Of a stretch of 8,026 nucleotides of DNA, positions 1 through 7,040 are shown piece after piece. Source of the stretch: CAYSLC01 sp964431545 (lineage in GTDB: Bacteria; Desulfobacterota; Desulfobacteria; Desulfobacterales; JAABSP01); the NCBI GenBank assembly GCA_964431545.1, contig CAYSLC010000231.1, positions 1-8,026 of the forward strand, in the 5' to 3' direction. Both the position numbers and the translations under genes were made by a program. Each line of letters opens with the position of its first letter. The first letter of the stretch is position 1. Under the pieces are notes generated by a model. The model saw only the letters and a program-made list of their open reading frames with translations, did no database searches and was not told the origin of the DNA.

Positions 1-84
1 AGGGATCGTCAAGGTTTCGGGGGCGGCCTCCGTGCCGCCTTCGCCTTTTTCTCCAGTTCGGGTCTCGAATTCAGGTCGTGACAT
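1..84 (-). CDS. Probable N-terminal fragment of a divergent gene, product unknown (possibly Lon-like)
   Basis: An ATG at 84-82 on the minus strand opens a frame that runs unbroken to base 1, giving 28 residues. They begin MSRPEFETRTGEKGEGG and end TEAAPETLTIP. The start has a good ribosome binding site: AGAGG (plus-strand 92-96) seven bases upstream. The fragment is hydrophilic and rich in Gly and Glu, as expected of a disordered N-terminal tail. Several bacterial Lon proteases have such a tail directly before the LPLLPLRD-type start of their N domain, and the last residues here (ETLTIP) would fit that, but this is a guess from 28 residues. The 119-base spacer to dapL would then be a divergent promoter region. 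The alternative is that the frame is chance in GC-rich DNA. Confidence 0.42.
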   Translation of the reverse strand, partial: MSRPEFETRTGEKGEGGTEAAPETLTIP

Positions 85-203
85 TTGCCGCCCTCTTTGG
101 TATGGGAGGGGGCTGTTTCGTATCGGGCGGATGGGGGGTGCCGGTAAGGGGCGGTCCCCACCGCGTCCGGTCCATCTGAACCAAGATTCCAACGAGGTCC
201 ACG

Positions 204-1436
204 ATGATCAGAATCAACGAAAACTATTCGAAGCTTCAGGCCTCCTATCTCTTTTCGGATATCGCCGGCCGGGTCTCCGCCTTCCAGGAGAGCCGGCCGG
301 ATACAGCCATCATCAAGCTGGGAATCGGCGATGTCACCCGCGCCCTGCCCGAGGCGTGCGTGGCCGCCTTCCGCCACGCGGTGGAAGAGATGGGACGGGA
401 CGCCACCTTCCGGGGGTACGGCCCCGAGCAGGGGTATCCGTTCCTCCGGGAGAAGATCGCCGCCGAGGATTTCCAGAGCCGGGGGGCGGAGATCTCCGCC
501 GACGAGATCTTCATCAGCGACGGGGCCAAATGCGACACCGGGAACATCCAGGAGATCTTCGCCACGGATATCACCGTGGCCCTTCCCGATCCGGTATATC
601 CGGTCTATCTGGACACCAATGTCATGGCCGGCCGCACGGGCCGGTTCCGGGACGGCCGGTACGAGGGGCTCCGGTACCTGGAGAGCACCCCGGAAAACGG
701 GTTCATTCCGGACCTCCCCGAGGCGCCGGCGGATCTGATCTACCTCTGTTTTCCCAACAACCCCACCGGCGCGGCCATCGACCGGGACCGGCTGGCGCGG
801 TGGGTGGACTACGCCAGGGAGCACAAGGCGATCATTCTCTACGACGCCGCCTACGAGACCTTCATCCGGGACGAGTCCCTTCCCCGCTCCATCTTCGAGA
901 TCGAGGGGGCCCGGGAGGTGGCCATCGAGTTTAGGAGTTTCTCCAAGACCGCCGGATTCACCGGAACCCGGTGCGCCTTTACCGTGGTGCCCAAGAGCCT
1001 GATGGCCTACGATGCCGCGGGCGGACACCATCCGGTCCATCGGCTCTGGAATCGTCGCCACTCCACCAAGTTCAACGGCGTCTCCTATCCGGTCCAGCGG
1101 GCCGCCGAGGCGGTCTACAGCCCCGAGGGAAAAGCCCAGGTTCGGGAACTGACCGATTATTACCTCGCCAACGCGGCCCTGATCCGAAGGGAGATGGCCG
1201 ACTTGGGGTACGAGTGCGTCGGCGGAAAGAACTCTCCGTATATATGGGTGGAGGGGAAGACCGACTCCTGGGCCTTTTTCGACCTCCTCCTCCAGAAGGC
1301 CGGCGTGGTCTGCACCCCCGGGGCGGGGTTCGGCAAGTGCGGGGAGGGATTCATCCGGATCAGCGCCTTCAACTCCGCCGAGAAGGTCCGGGAGGCCATG
1401 TCCCGGATCCGATCGGCGCTGACCGAAACGCCGTAA
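204..1436 (+). CDS. dapL: LL-diaminopimelate aminotransferase
   Basis: This is a PLP-dependent fold-type I aminotransferase that converts L-tetrahydrodipicolinate and glutamate directly to LL-2,6-diaminopimelate and 2-oxoglutarate. It bypasses the succinylated or acetylated intermediates of the DapD/C/E routes. The 410 residues match the usual DapL length. Visible family features are NENYSKL near the N-terminus (5-11), IKLGIGDVT (37-45), the GYGPEQG stretch (71-77), FPNNPTGA (183-190), YDAAYE (213-218, with cofactor-contacting D214 and Y217), SFSKTAGFTGTR (245-256, Schiff-base Lys248) and FIRISAF (383-389, with the substrate-carboxylate Arg385). The start is supported by GAGGT at 194-198, five bases before ATG. 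The stop is followed after 12 bases by lysA, so the two are almost certainly co-transcribed. DapL is typical of chlamydiae, cyanobacteria, plants and many Desulfobacterota. The product is cytosolic. No catalytic residue appears to be missing. Confidence 0.96.
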   Translation: MIRINENYSKLQASYLFSDIAGRVSAFQESRPDTAIIKLGIGDVTRALPEACVAAFRHAVEEMGRDATFRGYGPEQGYPFLREKIAAEDFQSRGAEISADEIFISDGAKCDTGNIQEIFATDITVALPDPVYPVYLDTNVMAGRTGRFRDGRYEGLRYLESTPENGFIPDLPEAPADLIYLCFPNNPTGAAIDRDRLARWVDYAREHKAIILYDAAYETFIRDESLPRSIFEIEGAREVAIEFRSFSKTAGFTGTRCAFTVVPKSLMAYDAAGGHHPVHRLWNRRHSTKFNGVSYPVQRAAEAVYSPEGKAQVRELTDYYLANAALIRREMADLGYECVGGKNSPYIWVEGKTDSWAFFDLLLQKAGVVCTPGAGFGKCGEGFIRISAFNSAEKVREAMSRIRSALTETP

Positions 1437-1448
1437 GGATCGTCACCC

Positions 1449-2708
1449 ATGCCCATGTCCAAAGATTTCGAGGACCGCCTCTATCCCATATTGGCGGATG
1501 TCGCCCACCACTTCGGAACCCCCTTCCACATCTACGACGAGGCCGGGATCCGGCGGACCGGGCTGGAGGTCGTCCGGGCCTTTTCCGGGGTGGAGCGCTT
1601 CCGGGAATATTATGCCGTGAAGGCCCTGCCCAATCCGAGGATCCTCCATATCATGGAGACCATGGGGTTCGGATTCGATTGCAGCTCGGTCACGGAACTG
1701 ATCCTGAGCCGCCGGGCCGGCGGAAGGGGAGAGGATCTGATGTTCACCTCCAACAACACCAGCCCCGAGGAGTTCGAGGTGGCCTTTGCCGACGGCGGGA
1801 GCATCATCAATCTCGACGACATCACCCTGCTGTCCAAGCTGCCCCGGATCCCCGAACTCATCTCCTTCCGATACAATCCGGGGCCGAGACGGACCGGCAA
1901 CGACATCATCGGAAACCCGGTGGAGGCCAAGTACGGGGTGAGCCACGATCAGATCCTTGACGCCTACCGACGGGCCATGGACGGTGGGGTGGGGCGGTTC
2001 GGCCTCCATACCATGCTCGCCTCCAACGAGCGGAATTACCAGTATATGGTCCAGACGGCGGAGATGCTCCTCGACCTGGCGGCCTGGATCTCCGGGGAAC
2101 TCGGCTTCCGCTTCGAATTCATCAACATCGGCGGCGGATTGGGGATCCCCTACCATCCGGAAGATGATCCCCTGGATCTGGCAACCATGGGGGCGGAGAT
2201 CACCGCCCGATTCAAGCGCTTCCGGGATGCGCGCGGCTATATGCCGGCCCTCTACCTGGAAAGCGGCCGGTTCATGACCGGCCCCCACGGCGCCCTGGTG
2301 GTCCGGGCCATCAACCGGAAGGAGATCTACCGGACCTACGTCGGGGTCGACGCCTGCATGTCGGCCCTGATGCGGCCCGGGATGTACGGCGCGTACCACC
2401 ATATCACGGTACCGGGAAAAGGGGAGGCCCAAGCTCGGGGCGATGCGGTGGACGTGGTGGGATCCCTGTGTGAGAACAACGACAAGTTCGCCATCCAAAG
2501 GCCTCTGCCGCCCGTGTCGGAGGGGGATCTTCTGGTGATCCACGACACGGGGGCCCACGGCCATTCCATGGGGTTCAACTACAATGGAAAGCTGCGCCCC
2601 AGGGAGCTGCTCCTTGCGGCCGACGGCTCCGTGGAACTGATCCGGCGGGAGGAGACTCCGGCGGATTACTTCGCCACCCTCGACTATACCCCGGACGTCT
2701 GGCGGTAG
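1449..2708 (+). CDS. lysA: Diaminopimelate decarboxylase
   Basis: This is a fold-type III PLP decarboxylase (alanine-racemase-like barrel plus C-terminal beta domain) that converts meso-diaminopimelate to L-lysine and CO2, the last step of lysine synthesis. Its 419 residues match the family. Key motifs are YAVKALPNP with PLP Lys58, GLHTM (His187), the phosphate-binding loop INIGGGLG (226-232), ESGR (271-274), CENND (341-345) and DTGAHGHSMGFNYN (366-379, Tyr378). The active-site signatures are variants of the better-known EPGR, CESGD and DAGAY forms, which I associate with a separate LysA branch. Carboxynorspermidine decarboxylase is a related alternative, but the length, motifs and neighbouring dapL favour LysA. 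AAGGA at 1435-1439, overlapping the dapL stop, sits nine bases before ATG 1449. That favours this start over the in-frame ATG at 1455. The last 25 bases overlap the convergent membrane-protein gene. Confidence 0.92.
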   Translation: MPMSKDFEDRLYPILADVAHHFGTPFHIYDEAGIRRTGLEVVRAFSGVERFREYYAVKALPNPRILHIMETMGFGFDCSSVTELILSRRAGGRGEDLMFTSNNTSPEEFEVAFADGGSIINLDDITLLSKLPRIPELISFRYNPGPRRTGNDIIGNPVEAKYGVSHDQILDAYRRAMDGGVGRFGLHTMLASNERNYQYMVQTAEMLLDLAAWISGELGFRFEFINIGGGLGIPYHPEDDPLDLATMGAEITARFKRFRDARGYMPALYLESGRFMTGPHGALVVRAINRKEIYRTYVGVDACMSALMRPGMYGAYHHITVPGKGEAQARGDAVDVVGSLCENNDKFAIQRPLPPVSEGDLLVIHDTGAHGHSMGFNYNGKLRPRELLLAADGSVELIRREETPADYFATLDYTPDVWR

Positions 2709-3901
2709 GGGGTCTCCGGGCGAGGGGACGGTGCGTCTCCGTCTTTGGGGTCGCATTCATCAGGGGCGTAAGCGGCCGCCTCCGGGTCCTGGATAGACGC
2801 TTGTTCTTCCCGGCATCGGGCTTCCTCGGCCGCCCGGCTTTGACGCTTTCTCCGGGCGTGGTTGGAGAACCAGGCCTTGACCACCGCGTGGAAGAGTGTG
2901 GCCAGCGGGATGGCGAAGAACAGCCCCCATACCCCCCATAGCCCCCCGAAGACCAGTACCGACACGATGATGGCCACGGGATGGAGGTTGACCACCTCCG
3001 AGAGGAGCAGCGGCACCAGCAGGTTTCCATCGAGAATCTGGATGATGCTGTAGGCCAACAGCGTGTAAGCCAGCTCCGACCCCCATCCCCACTGGAAATA
3101 GGCGATGAGGATCACCGGGATGTACATCACGGTGGCCCCGATATAGGGCACAAGAACCGACAGCCCCACGAAGAGGGAGACCAGGGCCGTGAAGTTGAGG
3201 CCCAGCACCTTGAAGGTGGTGTAGCTCGCCGCCCAGACGATCAGGATCTCCCAAATCTTTCCCCGCACGTAATTGGCCACCTGGAGGTTGACCTCGTTCC
3301 AGACCTCGGTGGCCAGACGCCGTTCCTCGGGGAGGAACCCCTTGACCCAGTTGATGATCAACATCTTGTCCTTGAGAAAGAAGAAAACCATCAGCGGCAC
3401 CAGGATGAGGTAGATCAGAATGGAGATGAAGCCCCGGACCGATGCCAGGGAGAAGACGAGGATCTGCTGGCCCGCCTTGGTCAGTTCCGCGCCGATATAG
3501 TTGATGGCGTCCTTGACCTGTGCTTCGGAGATGTATTCCGGGTATTTCTGGGGGAGCTGCATCAGTTCCTTCTGCCCCCGCCCGATCATGGCCGGGAGAT
3601 CCTGGTACAACTGATAGAGCTGGCGGGAGAGCATGGGGAGCAGCCCGATCATCAGAAGGATCATGAAGGCCATGAACAGGAGAAAGACGATGATCACCGC
3701 CGGCAGCCGGGGCATGAACCGCTGGAGCTTGAAGACCATCCCCTCCAGGAGGTAGGCGATGACCACGCTGGCGAATACCGGGGTGAGCAGATCCCCAAGG
3801 CTGAAGATGAGGAAGAACCCGAAAAGGAGCAACATCCCCAATATGATCACCTGGGGATCCGAAAAATACCGATGCGTCCACTCTCTGAAAATTCGAATCA
3901 T
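2684..3901 (-). CDS. AI-2E family transporter (PerM/YdiK-like membrane protein)
   Basis: This is a 405-residue polytopic inner-membrane protein of the AI-2E transporter superfamily. Members have been linked to autoinducer-2 export, Na+/H+ antiport or permease roles, so the substrate cannot be assigned. Hydrophobic segments lie near residues 18-36, 38-55, 67-92, 145-177, 218-232, 236-268, 277-300 and 306-345. The family signature is clear: VPYIGA (251-256), then DGNLLVPLLLSE (291-302), then VNLHPVAII (304-312) and a Gly/Trp-rich helix ending FFAIPLAT (328-335). The large amphipathic region between the third and fourth segments (about 93-144) is also typical. Residues 347-405 form a charged, Pro- and Glu-rich tail that is probably cytoplasmic and disordered, and its coding end overlaps the 3' end of lysA. 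The ribosome binding site is weak (GAGACAG-like), so the start rests on the typical N-terminal position before the first membrane helix. It appears to be a single-gene transcription unit. Confidence 0.9.
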   Translation of the reverse strand: MIRIFREWTHRYFSDPQVIILGMLLLFGFFLIFSLGDLLTPVFASVVIAYLLEGMVFKLQRFMPRLPAVIIVFLLFMAFMILLMIGLLPMLSRQLYQLYQDLPAMIGRGQKELMQLPQKYPEYISEAQVKDAINYIGAELTKAGQQILVFSLASVRGFISILIYLILVPLMVFFFLKDKMLIINWVKGFLPEERRLATEVWNEVNLQVANYVRGKIWEILIVWAASYTTFKVLGLNFTALVSLFVGLSVLVPYIGATVMYIPVILIAYFQWGWGSELAYTLLAYSIIQILDGNLLVPLLLSEVVNLHPVAIIVSVLVFGGLWGVWGLFFAIPLATLFHAVVKAWFSNHARRKRQSRAAEEARCREEQASIQDPEAAAYAPDECDPKDGDAPSPRPETPYRQTSGV

Positions 3902-3943
3902 GTCACTGTCTCAACCGTACACGGACCGAACCGGAACGCAGAT

Positions 3944-3971
3944 CTAGTAGCACATTCCCGGGTTTTTCCAA
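3944..3971 (-). promoter_or_regulatory. Possible promoter of the AI-2E family gene
   Basis: On the minus strand TTGGAA (3971-3966) is separated by 16 bases from TACTAG (3949-3944). A TG lies one base before the -10 box (TGC TACTAG), an extended -10 pattern. An unbroken A9 tract (plus-strand T at 3977-3985) lies just upstream and could act as an UP element. Transcription would start near 3937, giving a leader of about 35 bases. The -10 box matches the consensus at only three positions, so this is tentative. Confidence 0.33.
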
Positions 3972-3987
3972 ATCGATTTTTTTTTGG

Positions 3988-4047
3988 GGACGGCCGGCGC
4001 CCTTTTTGGAAGGGGTGGCCGTCCGCCGGTGCCGGCCGCGGCCACCC
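3988..4047. repeat. Overlapping, mutually exclusive GC-rich inverted repeats
   Basis: Two hairpins share one arm. GGACGGCC (3988-3995) can pair with GGCCGTCC (4017-4024) across a 21-base loop. GGGTGGCCG (4013-4021) can pair with CGGCCACCC (4039-4047). Both need the GGCCG at 4017-4021, so only one can form at a time. They lie in the 187-base gap between the end of the rhodanese-ferritin gene and the start of the AI-2E gene. On the minus strand the next simple tract is A9, not U, so this is not a standard Rho-independent terminator. The role is unknown; transcript 3'-end protection or Rho-assisted ending is possible. Confidence 0.5.
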
Positions 4048-4054
4048 TAGTAGT

Positions 4055-4082
4055 ATCCTTACATAATCTATTATATAAGGAT
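4055..4082. repeat. AT-rich inverted repeat just after the rhodanese-ferritin stop codon
   Basis: ATCCTTA (4055-4061) is mirrored by TAAGGAT (4076-4082), and ATAAT (4063-4067) by ATTAT (4070-4074). The single mismatch between the two blocks becomes a G-U pair in minus-strand RNA. The result is a nearly perfect 28-base palindrome, six bases past the stop codon at 4091-4089. Its AT richness contrasts with the surrounding GC-rich DNA. As RNA it would form a stem of about 12 pairs at the 3' end of the yyaL-rhodanese transcript. A protein-binding palindrome is also possible. Confidence 0.55.
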
Positions 4083-4088
4083 GCGACG

Positions 4089-4916
4089 CTATCCAGGGCA
4101 GTCCGGGATGGCCCTGATGAGGGTCCGCATGTGCCCTTTTTCGGCCTGGGAGATGGAGAAGAAGGCCTTTTTCGCCGTATCAGCCTCGCTCTTTTCGGCC
4201 ATGGTTCGATAGAGGTCGTAGGCCGAGTGCTCGATGTCCAGGGAGATCTCCATGAGGGAAATGCACCGGTCCTCGGAGATCTCCTCCAGCCTTTCGATAG
4301 CCTCCTCCAGGGTCTTCCCCCCTTCCAGTACCTTCCCCTCCAACCGCGCGAAGAGTTCTTCGAAGGGGGTCGGCTCGTCCTGGGTTTCCTCCCAGAACCG
4401 GTAGACGGTGCGGGCGTGGCCACGCTCGGCCTTGGACAGGTTTTCCATGGTGCCGGTGAAGGGGGCGTCCGGGAACTTGCGGACGCAATATTCATAGAAG
4501 AGCAGGGCGCCCTTCTCCAGGTCCATGGCGGTCATGAGGAGTTCCGCCGGGGTCTTGGCCGGATCGAAGACCGAGATTTTGGGAAAGTCGGGCAGCAGCT
4601 TGTCCTCCCAGGCCATAATCCCCCCCAAAAGGGAGTAGATCCGCTTGTCGGTCGCCTCCGCCTCGGCCGCCAGTTCGGCGGCCGCCTTGGACCGGCCCCC
4701 CACGTGGCAGTAGAAGATCAGGTCCCGGTCCGAGGGCAGATCGAACACTTTCGTCTCCAGTTCCGGCAGGGGGAGCAGGGTGGCGCCGGGGATGTGACCG
4801 TGGCCGTACTCCGACTCCTGCCGGACGTCCACCAGTAGGTAATCCTCCTCTTTCCGGGTCTCTCGCAACCGTTTCAGGCCCTCGGGGCTGAGGGGCTCAA
4901 TGTTCGGATAGGGCAT
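4089..4916 (-). CDS. Rhodanese / ferritin-like diiron fusion protein
   Basis: This 275-residue cytosolic protein has two domains. Residues 5-110 are a single rhodanese domain: YLLVDVR (26-32), HGHIPGA (39-45), and an active-site loop CHVGGRS (70-76) whose Cys70 would carry the persulfide, closed by LLGGIMAW (96-103). Residues 120-270 are a four-helix ferritin-like domain of rubrerythrin type. All six expected iron ligands are present with regular spacing: Glu134, Glu164 and His167 (AERGH), Glu229 (DIEH), and Glu259 and His262 (AEKGH). There is no rubredoxin domain, so electrons must come from a partner. Likely roles are sulfane-sulfur transfer coupled to peroxide or oxygen reduction, or sulfide/persulfide handling; the exact reaction is unknown. 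A strong AAGGAG (plus-strand 4924-4929) seven bases before ATG fixes the start. It follows the YyaL-type gene by 27 bases in the same direction and probably shares its transcript. Confidence 0.9.
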   Translation of the reverse strand: MPYPNIEPLSPEGLKRLRETRKEEDYLLVDVRQESEYGHGHIPGATLLPLPELETKVFDLPSDRDLIFYCHVGGRSKAAAELAAEAEATDKRIYSLLGGIMAWEDKLLPDFPKISVFDPAKTPAELLMTAMDLEKGALLFYEYCVRKFPDAPFTGTMENLSKAERGHARTVYRFWEETQDEPTPFEELFARLEGKVLEGGKTLEEAIERLEEISEDRCISLMEISLDIEHSAYDLYRTMAEKSEADTAKKAFFSISQAEKGHMRTLIRAIPDCPG

Positions 4917-4923
4917 GGGTGAT

Positions 4924-4929
4924 CTCCTT
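4924..4929 (-). promoter_or_regulatory. Strong ribosome binding site of the rhodanese-ferritin gene
   Basis: The minus strand reads AAGGAG seven bases before ATG 4916, the best Shine-Dalgarno match in the window. It matters because it lies outside the upstream gene only if that gene ends at 4944. This supports the C-terminus chosen there over a frame that would run through the site to 4897. Confidence 0.8.
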
Positions 4930-4943
4930 GGTTCGGGTCATCG

Positions 4944-6894
4944 TTACAAGGTTTTGAGGGTCTCCACCATCTGNNNNNNNNNNNNNNNNNNNNNNNNNNN
5001 NNNNNNNNNNNNNNNNNNNNNNNNNNNNNNNNNNNNNNNNNNNNNNNNNNNNNNNNNNNNNNNNNNNNNNNNNGCTTGGGGCCAGGCTGAAATCGACCCC
5101 CAGCAGGAAATAGGTGAAGGCGGAGGGCTGCCGTCTTACATTGTCGGCGAAGGTCCGGCTCAGGGCGGCGGCCCGCTCTTCCCAGCGCGACTCTCCCGTC
5201 AATCTCCCCAGGTGGAGCAGGTTCAGCAGGGCCACTGAATTGGCGGAAGGGGACGCGCCGTCATAGATTTCTTTGGGCCGGACCGGGAGTTCGCTGCTCC
5301 CCTGCTCCGTCAGGAAAAACCCGCCGTTTCGGTGATCCCAGAAATCCTCGACCATCCGTTTCTGGAGGGAAGCGGCCTGCCGGGCGAACCCGGGATCGAA
5401 GGTGGTGCGGTAGAGTTCCAGGAGACCCCGGATCAGAAAGGCGTAGTCGTCCGCATGGCCTCGGATCCCGGCGGTCCCTCCCCGATACCGGTGGAGCAGG
5501 CCGTCGTCTTCGTCCTTCAGATTCGTAAGGATGAACCGGGCCGCGTTTTTCGCCGCATCGGCCCATTCGGGGCGGCCGAGAATCCGGGCACCCATGGCCA
5601 GGGCGGCGATCATCAGGCCGTTCCAGTCGGTGAGGACCTTGTCGTCCTTCAAGGGATGGATCCGTTTCTTCCGGCGTCCGAAGAGCGTTTCCCGGACCGT
5701 CGCCCACTCCGAGCGGAGGGCTACCGGGTCCGTGTCCAGATCCTCGGCCCACCGGTCCAAGGGCTTGGAGAGGTGCGGGATGCTGGCGCCGGTCCGCTTG
5801 CCGGTGGCTTCGTCAGTGAAGTTGCCCTCCGGCGTCAGGTTGAGCACGGGGGCCCACCGCTTTGCCGTCTCTTCCCCGAGGACCTCCCGGAATTCCTCCA
5901 GGGTCCAGACGTAGAACTTCCCCTCTTCCCCTTCGCTGTCCGCATCCTCGGCGGCGTAGAAGGGGCCTGCGGGGTCGGTCATATCCCGGAGCACATAGGT
6001 GAAGATCTCCTCGGCGGTCCGGGCGTGGAAGGGGTCCCGGGTGATCTGGTGGGTTTCCAGGTAAGCCATGGCCAACAGGGCCTGATCGTAGAGCATCTTT
6101 TCGAAATGGGGCAGCAGCCATTGAGCGTCCGTGGAATATCGGTGGAATCCGAAACCGATGTGATCCCACATCCCCCCCAGCCGCATGGCGGTGAGGGTCT
6201 TTTCCACCATTCCGAGGGACTCGTCGTCCCGGGTATGGTGGTGGTACCGGAGGAGGAAGAGGAGCTTGTGGGGGGTCGGAAATTTGGGGGGCCGACCGAA
6301 CCCGCCGTGTTGCCCGTCGAAGCTTCCCCGGATCTGGGTGAAGGCGCTCTCCAGCATATCGGCGCCGATCTCCCCGGTCCCCTCGTAGCGGAAGGCCCCG
6401 GACAGGTGGCCCGAGACGGTGCCCGCCGTCTCCAGGAGCTTTTCCCGCTGGCTGGCCCAGAGCTGCTTGACCTGGGTACAGAGTTCGATCAGCCCCGGTC
6501 GGCCGAACCGGTTCCGCCTGGGGATGTAGGTGCCGGCGAAGAAGGGTTGTTTGTCCGGGGTCATGAAGATGGTGAGGGGCCAGCCGCCGCTGCCCGTCAT
6601 CATCTGACATGCGGTCATATAGACGGTGTCGATGTCGGGACGCTCCTCCCGATCCACCTTGATGCAGACGAAGGTATCGTTGAGGTGGCGGGCCGCCGCT
6701 TCATCCTCGAAGGATTCCCGCTCCATGACGTGGCACCAGTGGCAGGTGGCGTATCCCACGGACAGGAAGACCGGCTTGTCCTCCTGCTTGGCCTTTTCAA
6801 AGGCCGCGTCGCCCCACGGGTGCCAGTCCACCGGATTACCGGCGTGTTGAAGCAGATATGGGCTCTTTTCATGGATCAATCGATTCTCGTTCAT
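4944..6894 (-). CDS. Thioredoxin-domain protein of the DUF255/YyaL (spermatogenesis-associated protein 20-like) family, interrupted by an assembly gap
   Basis: The 607 residues before the gap have an N-terminal thioredoxin-like fold followed by an (alpha/alpha)6 barrel resembling N-acylglucosamine 2-epimerase. Family marks are SPYLLQHAGNPVDW (11-24), YATCHWCHVME (48-58) with a CxxC at Cys51/Cys54, DREERPD (81-87), GGWPL (103-107), the WDHIGFGFHRYS block (243-254), HFEKMLYDQA (263-272), AAEDADSEGEEG (314-325) and DDKVLTDWNGLM (417-428). The biochemical function of the family is unsettled. The start is ATG 6894: the protein begins MNENRLIHEKSPYLL as homologues do, with AAAGGA nine bases upstream. 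Relatives are about 690 residues long, so roughly 80 residues are missing. After the gap the most natural ending is QMVETLKTL then TAA at 4946-4944, in a frame one base off that implied by the N count. It is the first gene of a pair with the rhodanese-ferritin fusion. Confidence 0.88.
4974..5073. other. Assembly gap of 100 Ns inside the YyaL-type gene
   Basis: Exactly 100 consecutive Ns, the usual placeholder for a scaffold join of unknown length. It removes most of the C-terminal 90 or so residues of the surrounding gene. If the downstream ending QMVETLKTL-stop is right, the true missing length is a multiple of three, and family length suggests a few hundred bases rather than 100. Confidence 0.97.
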
Positions 6895-6951
6895 GGTGCA
6901 TGGTCCTTTCTCCCCTCCCACCCTGATTGACGGTCGGTGGCCGATATGGAT

Positions 6952-6979
6952 AGGATAATCACATCCGTTGTTTCCGCAA
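6952..6979 (-). promoter_or_regulatory. Possible promoter of the YyaL-rhodanese operon
   Basis: On the minus strand TTGCGG (6979-6974) and TATCCT (6957-6952) are 16 bases apart, pointing toward the gene that starts at 6894. The -10 box matches the consensus at four of six positions and the -35 box at three or four, so this is only a candidate. The leader would be about 50 bases. Confidence 0.3.
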
Positions 6980-7024
6980 TGAATTCGGCCGGGGGGGAAT
7001 CGAAACGCCGTCTCCGGATCGGAA

Positions 7025-7039
7025 AGGGAGCGACTCCCT
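7025..7039. promoter_or_regulatory. Candidate operator palindrome in the divergent spacer
   Basis: AGGGAG-CGA-CTCCCT is a perfect 6-base inverted repeat with a 3-base spacer. It ends one base before the predicted -35 box of the tetR promoter (7041). Its size and place fit a binding site for the TetR-family dimer encoded next to it, but no second copy was seen near the opposite promoter, so the assignment is an inference. Confidence 0.4.
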
Positions 7040-7040
7040 C

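Noticed and set aside
97..126. dapL promoter TTGGTA / TATCGG
   Set aside because: Spacing is 18 bases but both boxes match the consensus poorly, and similar matches occur by chance in this region.
9..1061. Minus-strand open frame of about 350 codons over dapL
   Set aside because: Antisense shadow of dapL with no motif. Only the different frame starting at ATG 84, outside dapL, looks worth keeping.
1443..2756. Long minus-strand open frame of about 437 codons over lysA
   Set aside because: It lies exactly antisense to lysA, has Gly/Pro/Arg/His-rich composition with no family motif, and results from few stop codons in GC-rich DNA.
3963..4024. Rho-independent terminator made of the T-tract and GC-rich hairpin
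   Set aside because: On the plus strand the T-tract precedes the hairpin and on the minus strand the tract following it is A, so the order is wrong for both strands.
5332..6930. Plus-strand open frame of about 532 codons over the YyaL-type gene
   Set aside because: It is an antisense shadow: composition is dominated by Gly, Val, Pro and Glu without recognisable domains, while the opposite strand encodes a full set of DUF255 motifs.
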